Shown here: piece after piece, positions 7,820 to 17,700 of the stretch | Numbering within the stretch: the first letter of the stretch is position 1 | Layout: each line of letters starts with the position of its first letter | Source: an uncultured Candidatus Melainabacteria bacterium | GTDB lineage: Bacteria > Cyanobacteriota > Vampirovibrionia > Gastranaerophilales > Gastranaerophilaceae | Reading direction: 5' to 3' | Assembly: GCA_934717895.1 (NCBI GenBank) | Contig: CAKUZO010000003.1 | Location: 1 to 49,641 of the forward strand | DNA length: 49,641 bases | Made by a program: the position numbers and the translations under genes | The notes under the pieces: generated by a model | Told to the model about the DNA's origin: nothing | The model's input: the letters and a program-made list of their open reading frames with translations, nothing else | Databases searched by the model: none

Positions 7820-8635
7820 ATGTCTATAATGTTGGAAAATAAACAAGGTTTAATAGCAGGAGATGGAATTCTTCCGGTTGAGATGGCTCGCCATGCAAAA
7901 GAAAACGGATTTGAAGTTATTTGTGTTTCTTTGGCTAACGATAATTTAAAGGAATTAAAAAAATATTGTTCAAAAGTATACTCTTGCCACCCCGGTGAGA
8001 TGACAAAAATCGAAAAAATCTTTACAGAAGAAGAGATTAAACAGGTTACTTTTTTGGGAAAAGTACATAAACGTGTGCTTTTACAACTTCACAAATTTGA
8101 TAAAAGAGCTATTGAAATTTTGAAATCTGTAAAACGATTGAACGATGATGAGGTTATGCTTTTGATTGTAAAAGAATTTGAAAAGCATAATATTTCAGTT
8201 TTAGATCAAACTATTTTTATCAAAAATTTAATGATTCCGTCAGGAGTTTTGGGGAAATTAAAACCGACAGAACAACAAATGGAAGATGTAAATTACGGCT
8301 TTTGGTTAGCAAAAGAGATGGGAAAAGTTGATGTAGGTCAATCTGTTGTAATTAAAGACAAAATGATTATGGCTGTTGAAGCTATCGAAGGTACTGATAT
8401 GTGCATCAAACGTGGTGCAAAATTTGCAAAGCGTGATGCTGTTGTTGTTAAGGTTTCAAAGCCGTTTCAGGATAAGAGATTTGATATTCCTGCAATTGGT
8501 TTGAGAACTTTGAAAACTATGCATAAATATAAAGCTGATTTGATTGCGGTTGAGGCAAATGAAACGATTATCGTTGATCAAGAAAAAGTTGTAGAATATG
8601 CAGACAGACACGGTATTGTAATTTTGGCAGTGTAG
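7820..8635 (+). CDS. lpxI: UDP-2,3-diacylglucosamine pyrophosphatase LpxI
   Basis: 271 residues, the standard length of LpxI (DUF1009). LpxI hydrolyses UDP-2,3-diacylglucosamine to lipid X and UMP in the lipid A pathway and replaces LpxH in alphaproteobacteria, Cyanobacteria-related groups and others. Visible family features are the N-terminal GLIAGDGILPVEMA, FLGKVHKR (about 78-86), EGTDMCIKRGA and the C-terminal block PAIGLRTLKTMHKYKADLIAVEA. There is no signal peptide; it acts in the cytoplasm. lpxB follows after one base, so substrate and product enzymes of lipid X are encoded side by side. Confidence 0.93.
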   Translation: MSIMLENKQGLIAGDGILPVEMARHAKENGFEVICVSLANDNLKELKKYCSKVYSCHPGEMTKIEKIFTEEEIKQVTFLGKVHKRVLLQLHKFDKRAIEILKSVKRLNDDEVMLLIVKEFEKHNISVLDQTIFIKNLMIPSGVLGKLKPTEQQMEDVNYGFWLAKEMGKVDVGQSVVIKDKMIMAVEAIEGTDMCIKRGAKFAKRDAVVVKVSKPFQDKRFDIPAIGLRTLKTMHKYKADLIAVEANETIIVDQEKVVEYADRHGIVILAV

Positions 8636-8636
8636 T

Positions 8637-9761
8637 ATGAAAAAAATCTTTATTATTACAGGTGAATATTCCGGAGATATCCACGCATCTCACGTTGTTA
8701 AGGCGTTAAAACAGATTAATCCTGACGTTGAGATTGAAGGCGTTGGAGGCGAAAATCTCCGAAATGCAGGTGTTAAACTTTTTTCTGACCAAAAGAAAAT
8801 GGGAGCTGTCGGACTTTCTTTGAAAATTATTACAGATCACTTTTTGTTGGGTAAACGAATTGTTGATTATTTGACAAAGAAGTATAAGCCCGATTTGGTG
8901 CTTTTAATTGATTATGGCGTTTTTAATTTGAATATTTCAAAGTTTTTGAAACGTGCAGGAATTAAGACGCTTTATTATATTCCGCCACAGGTTTGGGCAA
9001 GTCGCAAATGGCGAATTAACACAATAAAGAAAAATATTGATGAAGTGCTTTGTATCTTCCCGTTTGAAAAAACGATGTATGAAAGCTATGGCATTAAAAC
9101 TCATTATTGTGGGCACCCGCTTGTTTCTCAATTGCCAGAAAAAGCTGATAGAGATAAATTTTTTGAGAAACATGGGCTTGATAAAAATAAAAAATTGGTG
9201 GCAATTTTTCCAGGTTCAAGAGAGTTTGAGCTGAAATTTTTGATGAAAGTTTTTGTTAAAACAGCCCAAAATTTACAAAAAAAACACCCTGATTTGCAGT
9301 TTTGTATTTCACATGCTCCAAATTTGTCTGATAGTGTATATGACAAGTATTTGCAAAAAACGGATTTTCCGGTTATAAAAGGCGAAAATCAGGCGTTGTT
9401 GAGTGTTTCAGATGCATTGATATTGGCATCAGGGACGGTGGCATTAGAGGCTTGCCTTTATCAAACTCCGATGATTATTGCATATCGTGGACCTTGGCTT
9501 TTTTATTTGATTTATTTGATTGTAAGATGTATAAAACGTGTTTCTTTACCGAATATTATTGCGGACAAATCGATTGTTCCTGAGATTATTCAAGGCGATG
9601 TGAATGTTTCTAAAATTTCTTATGAGATTGAAAAATTGCTTTATGATAATGATTACAGGCAACAAAATATTGAGGATTTGGGAGATGTTAAAGCTTTGCT
9701 TTCTGACAAAGTTTCATCAGAAGAAGTGGCAAAAGTTATTGATAGCTCTTTGCGTGCTTAA
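8637..9761 (+). CDS. lpxB: Lipid-A-disaccharide synthase LpxB
   Basis: 374 residues, a typical LpxB (GT19). It condenses lipid X with UDP-diacylglucosamine to form the beta-1,6-linked lipid A disaccharide at the inner face of the cytoplasmic membrane. Recognisable blocks: TGEYSGDIHASHVV at the N-terminus, GVGGENLRNAG, the IPPQVWASRKWR motif, LCIFPFEKTMYESYG, CGHPL, IFPGSREFE and SGTVALEACLYQTPMI near the C-terminus, where nucleotide-sugar binding residues lie. It immediately follows lpxI. The usual partners lpxA, lpxD and fabZ are not in the window. Confidence 0.95.
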   Translation: MKKIFIITGEYSGDIHASHVVKALKQINPDVEIEGVGGENLRNAGVKLFSDQKKMGAVGLSLKIITDHFLLGKRIVDYLTKKYKPDLVLLIDYGVFNLNISKFLKRAGIKTLYYIPPQVWASRKWRINTIKKNIDEVLCIFPFEKTMYESYGIKTHYCGHPLVSQLPEKADRDKFFEKHGLDKNKKLVAIFPGSREFELKFLMKVFVKTAQNLQKKHPDLQFCISHAPNLSDSVYDKYLQKTDFPVIKGENQALLSVSDALILASGTVALEACLYQTPMIIAYRGPWLFYLIYLIVRCIKRVSLPNIIADKSIVPEIIQGDVNVSKISYEIEKLLYDNDYRQQNIEDLGDVKALLSDKVSSEEVAKVIDSSLRA

Positions 9762-9820
9762 TAAAACTTTAAAAATCGTCAAAAAACTTGTTGTATAAAC
9801 GTTTATATATATGGTAGCGT

Positions 9821-11473
9821 ATGATAAATTCTGTTTGTACAACAAATACTGTAAAAAACAGTCCATTTAGCGATTTTAAGCAGCCAAAAAATGGCTACTA
9901 TATAAATACGTCCTTAGATACAAATACGCAAGAAGAAATTAAAAAGAAAAAAAATCACAAATTAGGTAAAACGATTACCTTATCAGCTCTTGTCGTCGGT
10001 TTTGGAACTCTTGCTATTTTTAGTGGACGCTTAAACAAAGGTGCGACTAAATATTTAAACAAGTGGCGCATTGCCTTAGAACAAAAAATTGCAAAAGGAG
10101 GAAAATACCAAAACTTTTATCGTTATGCATTAGGAAAAACAGAATCTTTTCTTGCAAAAACAGAAAGTATAAATAATTTTACGACATTTAAAGATGTAAT
10201 ATGCCAACGTTTAATGTGGGGAAAAAATGGTCAAAGAACATTTACCCGTCGTATTCACGAGGGGATTACAAAGATGTTTACCAAAATAAGCAGAAGTACT
10301 GTAAATTCTTCTTATGCAACGACTCAAAACAAATTTTCAAAATTAACGGAACATTTAGCGACAATAAATGAGGAAATATTAAGGAATAAGCCGGCAGATA
10401 CTGCTGTCGCAAATACTATCAATGCCTTGAATTCTCGAATAATTTCCGTTAACCAACATTTAGAAAATGGCTTTGGTATAAACGCAAGAGCCAGAAGACT
10501 TAAAGAGGTTAATAGAGCTACAGATGGCTTGTTTGAATATTTTTGGAATGCAAGTTTAGGCGATATAAGAAGAAATTATAAATCAAGGGGTATGTGGCAA
10601 ACCTATATTGCAGAAACTTATATGCAGCCGGCAAAAAGTAAACTTGCTGCTGATACAAGTGCGTTGAGAAGGGTTATTTCTCATAATATTTCGGATAGTT
10701 ACAAGGCTTCAAGCGCATTTGTAGATGAGTTACAAAAATTTGTAAATCCGACAGATTTAGCAACAAATGAAATTTTGAACTCAGTGCGTTCAGGGTTGAC
10801 AAAATACAAAAAATTATCAGGGGCGCAAGAGGCTGCTGAACGTGCAGAGTTGTGCAAAGAAATTACTCAAAATTTGAAAAAATTAACAGAAAGTTTTAGG
10901 ACAGTTGCAGCTGAACAAAAATATGATGATAATGCTTTGAAATCAGTTGTAGAATTCTCTTCAAAAATCGAAAATGCAATAAACAATAACTCAAAAGGCG
11001 AATTAGAAGAAATTTTGACAGGATACAAATCACTATTGCCTCGTGATAAATATTTGAAATTAAAAGCAGAAATAGCAGATGTAGTTAAGTCTTTGGATAA
11101 ATCTATTGATATTGAAACAGTTCAATATGTTGACAAGGCAAGAGATTTAAAACTTGGAGCCGCACCAACAGATGTATTATCTATTTTGACAACAGTTGGT
11201 GCTGTCGGTTACTATGTAAGTAAGTCCGACAATAATGATGAACGAATTTCTGCATCACTAAAATATGGTATTCCGGCAGTTGGTGCTATTGCAACATCAT
11301 TGTTCTGTACTGCAAAATTGGTTTCAGGTGGAAAAGCGATGTTCTTAGGTTTAGCTTCCGGTTGGGTTATTAACAAAATAGGCGTTTTTGTTGATGATTT
11401 GCGAAAGAAATACGCACTGGACGTGTCTTTACACTCGCGAGAAATTTTGAAACCTCAACCAGATAAAGTATAA
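9821..11473 (+). CDS. Unknown membrane protein, 550 residues
   Basis: I do not recognise a family. The N-terminus is polar (about 1-45) and ends in a Lys-rich patch, followed by a hydrophobic segment (about 49-68, TLSALVVGFGTLAIFSG). A long, mostly helical and charged region (about 70-445) follows. The last 100 residues contain two or three hydrophobic segments (around SILTTVGAVGYYV and YGIPAVGAIATSLF...LGLASGWVI). No catalytic motif stands out. The start codon lacks a clear ribosome-binding site; TTGTTG-16-TATGGT lies just before it, so the message may be nearly leaderless. It resembles in style the anchored proteins at 14738 and 27413: polar domains next to one glycine/alanine-rich span. 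Confidence 0.55.
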   Translation: MINSVCTTNTVKNSPFSDFKQPKNGYYINTSLDTNTQEEIKKKKNHKLGKTITLSALVVGFGTLAIFSGRLNKGATKYLNKWRIALEQKIAKGGKYQNFYRYALGKTESFLAKTESINNFTTFKDVICQRLMWGKNGQRTFTRRIHEGITKMFTKISRSTVNSSYATTQNKFSKLTEHLATINEEILRNKPADTAVANTINALNSRIISVNQHLENGFGINARARRLKEVNRATDGLFEYFWNASLGDIRRNYKSRGMWQTYIAETYMQPAKSKLAADTSALRRVISHNISDSYKASSAFVDELQKFVNPTDLATNEILNSVRSGLTKYKKLSGAQEAAERAELCKEITQNLKKLTESFRTVAAEQKYDDNALKSVVEFSSKIENAINNNSKGELEEILTGYKSLLPRDKYLKLKAEIADVVKSLDKSIDIETVQYVDKARDLKLGAAPTDVLSILTTVGAVGYYVSKSDNNDERISASLKYGIPAVGAIATSLFCTAKLVSGGKAMFLGLASGWVINKIGVFVDDLRKKYALDVSLHSREILKPQPDKV

Positions 11474-11489
11474 ACAACAGATTTATTTC

Positions 11490-11498
11490 TGCTACAAT
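11490..11498 (+). promoter_or_regulatory. Extended -10 promoter ahead of dgt
   Basis: TGCTACAAT matches the extended -10 form TGnTAnAAT. The -35 region is poor. A start near 11505 leaves a short leader with the ribosome-binding site AAAGGA. Confidence 0.45.
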
Positions 11499-11518
11499 CA
11501 TAGAAAAAGGATAAAATA

Positions 11519-12547
11519 ATGGAAACAGCTGAAACTACTATAAGATATAAATTAGAACAACGAGAAATTGATAATTTGAGTGAATTTGCTACCAAAAGCC
11601 GTTTTACAAAAGGAAGAAAAAAGAAGATTGAACCTTGTCCTATGCGTACGGAATTCCAACGTGATAGGGATAGAATTTTACACTCAAAAGCTTTTAGACG
11701 TTTGAAGCACAAGACACAAGTATTTTTGTCGCCGTTTGATGATCATTTTAGAACTCGTTTAACACATACTTTGGAAGTCTCTCAAATCGGTCGTTCTATT
11801 GCTCGTGCACTGGATTTTAATGAAGATTTGGTTGAAGCAATCTCTCTTGGCCATGATTTAGGACACACTCCTTTCGGCCATTGTGGCGAGGGCGTTTTGA
11901 ATGAACTTGTAAAAGGCGGTTTCCACCATAATATCCAAAGTGTTAGAGTTGTTGAAGTTTTGGAAGATTTGAACTTGTGCCAGGAAACAATTGATGGGAT
12001 TTTGACGCATACTTGGGGCTACACACCCAAAACACCAGAAGCTCAAATCGTTCAATTAGCCGATAAAATTGCTTATATTAATCACGATATAGAAGATTCT
12101 ATCAGAGCAGGAATTATTGTGGAAAGCGATTTACCGAAAGATTGTATTGAATATTTTTCATCAATTCAAAGCAGACGTTTGAGTAAAATGATTAGCGAAA
12201 TTGTCACAAATTCAATCGGCAAATCGGAAGTTTCAATGAGTGAAGAAGGTTGGCACTACACAACAAAACTTCGCCAATGGATGTTTGAAAATGTTTATGA
12301 GGAAGCATCTCCTGCTAAGTTAGAAGAGAAAAAAGCCCGTAATGTGATTAAGGAACTTTTTTTCTTGTATTGTGATATGTTAAAACCTGTTTGCGACGAA
12401 AGCAAAATTGAACGTATTGTAACGGATTATATTTCTGGTATGACTGATAGATATGCTGTTGAAAGGTACAAGGAAAATTTTATTCCAATGGGTTTTAAAA
12501 CCGGCGCAAAAGATGATTATTTGTTTCGTCTTGCAAAATTATATTAA
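11519..12547 (+). CDS. dgt: dGTP triphosphohydrolase-like HD-domain protein
   Basis: 342 residues, matching the shorter (type 2) deoxyguanosinetriphosphate triphosphohydrolase-like proteins that hydrolyse dNTPs to nucleoside and triphosphate. The HD metal site is complete: H83 in RLTHTLEVSQ, H112-D113 in SLGHDLGHTPFGH, and the later Asp in LADKIAYINHD (about 182). The N-terminal RDRDRILHSKAFRRLKHKTQVF block is characteristic. It sits tail to tail with the prepilin-like gene, with only two bases between stop codons and no terminator hairpin. It probably functions in the cytoplasm to balance dNTP pools; substrate preference among dNTPs cannot be read from the sequence. Confidence 0.9.
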   Translation: METAETTIRYKLEQREIDNLSEFATKSRFTKGRKKKIEPCPMRTEFQRDRDRILHSKAFRRLKHKTQVFLSPFDDHFRTRLTHTLEVSQIGRSIARALDFNEDLVEAISLGHDLGHTPFGHCGEGVLNELVKGGFHHNIQSVRVVEVLEDLNLCQETIDGILTHTWGYTPKTPEAQIVQLADKIAYINHDIEDSIRAGIIVESDLPKDCIEYFSSIQSRRLSKMISEIVTNSIGKSEVSMSEEGWHYTTKLRQWMFENVYEEASPAKLEEKKARNVIKELFFLYCDMLKPVCDESKIERIVTDYISGMTDRYAVERYKENFIPMGFKTGAKDDYLFRLAKLY

Positions 12548-12549
12548 GT

Positions 12550-13206
12550 TCAATAAAGTCTTTTTGATTGTTGAAGTTTGCAATCTTTTGGGAATTTCCA
12601 ATTGTTGCTTTGTAATGCTTTTGCGTAGTATTTCTTTTCTTCGCATAAGTACTTGGTTTCATTAATTCGGTTGCAGTTTACATAAGCTTGTATGTATGGT
12701 TCTATTCCTTTGTCTTTGTAGTTTGAAACAACACAGGCTCCACCTGGAGACGTCCAATTTGGGTAAAATCCAAAAATCATACATTGTGCAGATTTTTCGT
12801 AATTTGCATAGTTGTTTAAGTATTTTGCTTTTATGCAAAAGTAAACGTCAGACGCGTTAAATCTAACTCCGCTTCCGTCTGGGAATATAAATATCGTATT
12901 TTTCCCGTCAAGTGTTTTCATGCGTTCGGTTGTTACGTATTTATCAAAATACTTATCCCAAAACGGTTCATTATCAAGTGTTTTATTTATCCTAGTCCAT
13001 TCGTGCCTGTCGCCATTTTCTCGTTCTGAAAGGATAATTGCTTGGTTCATAGTCGTGTAAAATTTTTTGACAGAGGTTTCAATAATAGATTTTTTGTAGT
13101 TATCAATAATTGTAGGAAGCGTAAGAGCTGTAACAATTCCTATAACTCCTAGTGTGATAAGGGTTTCGGCTAAAGTAAAAGCTGATTCCCGATTTTTGTT
13201 AATCAT
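12550..13206 (-). CDS. Prepilin-like protein with type IV N-terminal methylation motif
   Basis: A 218-residue type IV pilin or pseudopilin-like protein. The N-terminus has the prepilin peptidase site, NRESA-FTLAETLITLG, with Ala rather than Gly before the cleaved bond, followed by the hydrophobic helix GVIGIVTALTLPTII. The rest is a polar globular domain with several Cys. I start at ATG 13206 because GGAG lies seven bases upstream; a frame open from 13230 lacks a ribosome-binding site. The gene follows nupC by 40 bases on the same strand. Together with pilT it suggests type IV pili, type II secretion or competence pili. Many lone genes of this type encode minor pilins. Confidence 0.82.
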   Translation of the reverse strand: MINKNRESAFTLAETLITLGVIGIVTALTLPTIIDNYKKSIIETSVKKFYTTMNQAIILSERENGDRHEWTRINKTLDNEPFWDKYFDKYVTTERMKTLDGKNTIFIFPDGSGVRFNASDVYFCIKAKYLNNYANYEKSAQCMIFGFYPNWTSPGGACVVSNYKDKGIEPYIQAYVNCNRINETKYLCEEKKYYAKALQSNNWKFPKDCKLQQSKRLY

Positions 13207-13246
13207 TTTAAATCTCCATTTTCTTGACAAATAATATTATTGAAAT

Positions 13247-14527
13247 TTAGTTAAATAGTACCCCTGCAATAGCTGCTGACATATAGCAAGTTAGTGTTCC
13301 ACAGATAAGTGCACGAACTCCAAGTCTTGCAAGGTTTTTTCTTTGGTTCGGAGCAAGTTCTCCGATACCACCGAGTTGAATTGCAATTGAGCCGAAGTTT
13401 CCAAAGCTACATAAGGCAAAACTTGCAATTAGGAAACTCTTGTCTGACAAATGGGTTGGCAGACTTGTCAAATCAAAGTATGCGACCATTTCGTTCAGAA
13501 CAAGTTTGGTTCCCATTAAGCTTCCGACAGTTGTTGCTTCTTTTAATGGTACTCCCATTAAGTATGCAAACACTGAGAATATTTTGCCAAGTATTAACTT
13601 CAATGATAGATGTGTTAAGTCAAAAGAGGCAAAATTGATGTGTAAATATTTTACAATAAGGTTTCCTGACATGCCAAGTACCCAGTCAATCATTGCAACA
13701 AGTGCAACAAGAGCTAAAATCATTGCAACAACATTAATTGCAACTTTCATACCTTCTGAAGCACCGGCAGAAATTGCGTCAAACACATTGATATAAGGCT
13801 TTTTCCTTTTGCTGTATGTGATTTTAATATCTTCACTTGTTTCAGGGGTTCCGGTTTCCGGAAAAACGATTTTTGTCATAACAAGGGCTCCGGGAGCAGC
13901 CATAATTGATGCTGCCAAAAGGTATTGAGCCGGAATTCCCATGCCGATATAAATAGGCATTGTAGCTCCGGAAATACATGCCATACTTCCTGCCATTGAT
14001 GCCAAAAGTTCAGAACGAGTGAGTTTTGCCAAATATGGTCTAATCATGATTTGTGCCGCAATTTGTCCGACAAATGCACTTGCAACGTTTGATAAAGCTT
14101 CTGCACCGCTTACTCCCATAAGCTTATTCATAGCTTTACCAAAAATTGGGACAATTCGTTGCATTATTCCGTAATAATAAAGAATATTTACCAAAATCAT
14201 CATGAAAATTAGAGATGCGATTAGTTGAAGTGCGAAAACTTGTGCACCAGCTCCAAATACTGATGAAAACTTATCATCATGCATAAGTGGCCCAAAAACA
14301 AACGCACCACCTTCTTTGGCAAATTCTAATATTTTTTGAATAAATAATCCGATGTTGTAAAACAAAGCTCTTCCAAGAGGAACTTTAAAAATAAATACTG
14401 CAAGTAAAACTTGAAGCAAAAAGCCCATTCCTACTGTTTTATAGTTGATTGCCTTTCGGTTATTTGACATTAAAAATGCTATCCCAAAGATTAAAATTAT
14501 TCCAAGTAGTCCAAAAAATCTATCCAT
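13247..14527 (-). CDS. nupC: NupC-family nucleoside:cation symporter
   Basis: 426 residues with about ten hydrophobic segments, matching concentrative nucleoside transporters (CNT/NupC), which take up nucleosides with H+ or Na+. Family signatures include the N-terminal Nucleos_tra2_N pattern (LQVLLAVFIFKVPLG), the gate region GISGATMPIYIG-like segment near the middle, the block GASEGMKVAINVVAMI (about 257-272), and the C-terminal SFALCSFGNFGSIAIQLGGIGELAPNQR. I prefer ATG 14527 over the GTG two codons earlier because AGGG is correctly spaced from it. It may be co-transcribed with the prepilin-like gene, with no obvious functional link. dgt, another nucleotide gene, lies just beyond. Confidence 0.9.
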   Translation of the reverse strand: MDRFFGLLGIILIFGIAFLMSNNRKAINYKTVGMGFLLQVLLAVFIFKVPLGRALFYNIGLFIQKILEFAKEGGAFVFGPLMHDDKFSSVFGAGAQVFALQLIASLIFMMILVNILYYYGIMQRIVPIFGKAMNKLMGVSGAEALSNVASAFVGQIAAQIMIRPYLAKLTRSELLASMAGSMACISGATMPIYIGMGIPAQYLLAASIMAAPGALVMTKIVFPETGTPETSEDIKITYSKRKKPYINVFDAISAGASEGMKVAINVVAMILALVALVAMIDWVLGMSGNLIVKYLHINFASFDLTHLSLKLILGKIFSVFAYLMGVPLKEATTVGSLMGTKLVLNEMVAYFDLTSLPTHLSDKSFLIASFALCSFGNFGSIAIQLGGIGELAPNQRKNLARLGVRALICGTLTCYMSAAIAGVLFN

Positions 14528-14643
14528 ATTCACCCTTTTGTATATATAAACTATTGTTTTTATTTTATCGTAAATGAATAAAAAATGTTGTAATTATTGA
14601 AAAAACTTTACTTAATATTTCTTAACAAATCGGAGCAAAATTG

Positions 14644-14673
14644 TTGAAAAAAAATATATTAGCGGTTTATGAT
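14644..14673 (+). promoter_or_regulatory. Promoter of the glycogen-synthase-like gene
   Basis: TTGAAA (14644-14649), 18 bases, TATGAT (14668-14673). The expected start near 14680 gives a leader of about 58 bases ending in the ribosome-binding site AGGGTGA. Confidence 0.5.
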
Positions 14674-14737
14674 ATAGGCGGAAATTTTCTGCAAAGTTTA
14701 TATGTACATTAATTAAATAAAGACAGGATAGGGTGAA

Positions 14738-17700
14738 ATGATGCGTGTTTATTCGGTAATGCCACGATACACGTTGGCGAAATCAGAGAGAAGTAGTCGG
14801 GTTAAATCGGAAAATCAGACAAATAGTGTAGGAATTAATATTCCAAATGCCATGCCTTCATCTGGTGTAATGATTAGTTTTACGGGAGAAGAAAAAAATA
14901 TTCACCAATTTGCGTCCTATTGTCCGGAGAATAAAAGATATGGATATTCGGCAGGTGGACTCGGGGTTGTAACACAAGAGGCTCCTGAAAGTTGGCGACT
15001 TCGAGAGAATGCCGATGTAAGAGATTTTTCACCGTATCACAGTTTTGCGAATGAAGATGGGGGAATAAAAGTTGTTCGTAAAACGAAAGACCGAAATGGG
15101 AAATATAAGACCGCTTATCCGCAAGAGAATTTTATTAATGCAGATCAAAATGAGAGTTTAGAAGAAGTTGCAAAGAGGATTAAACTAAAAAAAGGTGAAG
15201 AGCTTGCTTATGTTCGACAGTTAGCACCTAACGCAAATGGCCTTTCAGGTTTTGAAGAGCTTGAAGATACAGGAATTCGTGGTTCTGTTGTTCGCCCTTC
15301 AATTGATGGTATCGGTAAACAGGAAAATGTTACATATCGTATATTTAGACTAAAAAACCTTAGAGATACCGTTGACAGTGCGATTGACAAGTTTAAAGCA
15401 AAGGTTTATCAAGAAGTTCAAGTCCCGTTCAGAGAACGTTTTACGGCAGATGTTAGGGTAAAATATGCCGAAGAAATGGAAAAAGCAAAAGCAAAAGATG
15501 ATGCTGCAACTGCACTATCGGCAAGAGAAACAGAAATCAAACGTAAAAACCACCCAAATCAAGAGTTTGAACCTATTGTGTTTAAAGATGAACAGAAAAA
15601 AGTTGAGGCAAAAATTCAGGAAGAAGTTGCCGATATGCTTGCTAACAGCGAAGAATTAAAGGCAAAATATAACCAAAGACTTGCAAATAAAGATATTGCA
15701 GAACATATTGCATTAATTAAGAGTGGTGCAGCTCCGGAAGTTGCGGAACGAAACTCTGCATATTTCGTGCATACAAAAGGTTTGGCGCGTTTTGAAGGTC
15801 CTTATGGCAATGATAATGCTTATTATTCTTCCAGTGCTCAAATCAAAGTTGACGGGAAATTACAAGAAATCAATACCGATTTGGCTTATGCAGATAACAA
15901 CAGAGCATTTGTTGATGCTTTGCCGAAATTGAATTCAAAAGAGCATGGCGAATTCAACCCTGCACAAATTTGGTTACACGACAGACCTGCATTTGCCGTT
16001 GCGAATTATATTGCTGATGAATCTCATTTTGGAAACGAATATTACAGAGGTGTAAAAACTCATGGAACATTCCACAACCCGGGACGAACTTATCAGGGAG
16101 CCCAAAGTAATCCGTTTGACTTTTTCAAAATAGTTGCTCGAAAAGAAGATATTGAGATGCTGAGCAAGCACCCTCAATTTACAAAATTAAGTGAAATCGA
16201 AAGTCATTGGGCAACTGCATCTTTGGAAGAACAACGTTATGCAAACCAGATTTTACGTCCGTTCTTGGCGCCATTTATGGACGATTTTGCTGATCCTGCA
16301 AGAGATTTGAGAACTTATAATATTTCAATGATTCCGGTTGCAGGAGTTAAAGCAAACCCTGAAAACATCTCTGCCGGAACAGTTTCCATGAATTACGGGA
16401 AAGAAATGAAATCGTTGGAAACTCCTGATATTGCTCAGTTTATGACAACAAAGCTTGCCGAGATTGAAACAAAAGATGTTACAAACGGTAGTACACCAGC
16501 AAATTTAAGACTAAATGACCCGACCGCAGATTTTTGTCAAAGAGGACAATTAAACGGTTTGACGGTTGAAAAAGAAGGATTCACGCCTTATGAATATAAG
16601 CCTGTGTATAATAAAGAAGGAAAATTTGTTTCAGATAACATTGATGATGTATTGAAGGCTAAAAAGGCTAATACTAAATGGTTCCTTGATTCTATCGGAA
16701 AAGCTTACGACAGAGGCGGACAACAAGCTGTAACACAGATGTTTTTCAGTGCAGAACAAATATCCGGTAAGGGTGCAAGTGTAATCGGACATCTTTCCAA
16801 GTACAAAGAAGGCGACATGTTGTTTATGGGGTGGGGACGTCCTGATCCGCAAAAGGGTTATCCATCAACATTCCAAGCATTTTTAGACTTTTTGAAAGAT
16901 CCGAGTGTGGATAAAGAGATTAAACAGCACGCAAAACTCGTTGTTGGAGCCGGAGTTTGGGACGAAAATGCCAGAGATTTTAAATGGGTAAAAGATATTA
17001 TCAGCCAAATTAAAAGTCTGGACAACGGTGCATATCGTGGAAATGCTTGTTATGTAAACGGTTTCTTCCCAAATAGACTTGTTGGCTGTGCAACATTCTC
17101 AGAATTTACATCAAGGTTTGAGCCTTGCGGAATTACTCCGCTTGAATCATTTGCGTCAGGAACGCCAACTATTTCGACAGCTACCGGCGGGGCTCCTGAT
17201 TTTATCGCGGCAACCCGTGGATATTTAACAAAAAATCCTTATCTTAGAAATCCTGAAAGTCTTGGCCTGACGGCAGAAGATTTGAAAGGGAAAGTTGGCG
17301 AAGAACTCGGGAACGCAATTGATGGCGCAAGGGTAAAAGCTAATGCTGAGGAAGTTAAAGAGTGTGTTGTCGCAGCGGTAACTGATTTCAATACACCTGC
17401 TAAGGAAGGCAAGATTTCAAAATATGCAGAAATGGTTCGAGATTGTTTGCAACAGAAAATTGACTGGCATGAAAACAGTGCTTACAATGGTGGAAAAACA
17501 GCAAACGAACGCTACATGTATGAAATCTTTGAGGTTGATAAAGGGTTTGCGGCAAGAAAAAAAGGCAAGATGAATAGGCTTGTCGGCAAAGATTTTGGAA
17601 TTGCAGACGGGATTGTTGATGCAGCTAAAAAATTGCGTAATAAATGGACTAAGACAGTTATTGGTATCGGTGTTGCAATTGCAGCAGTCGGAACAGGTGC

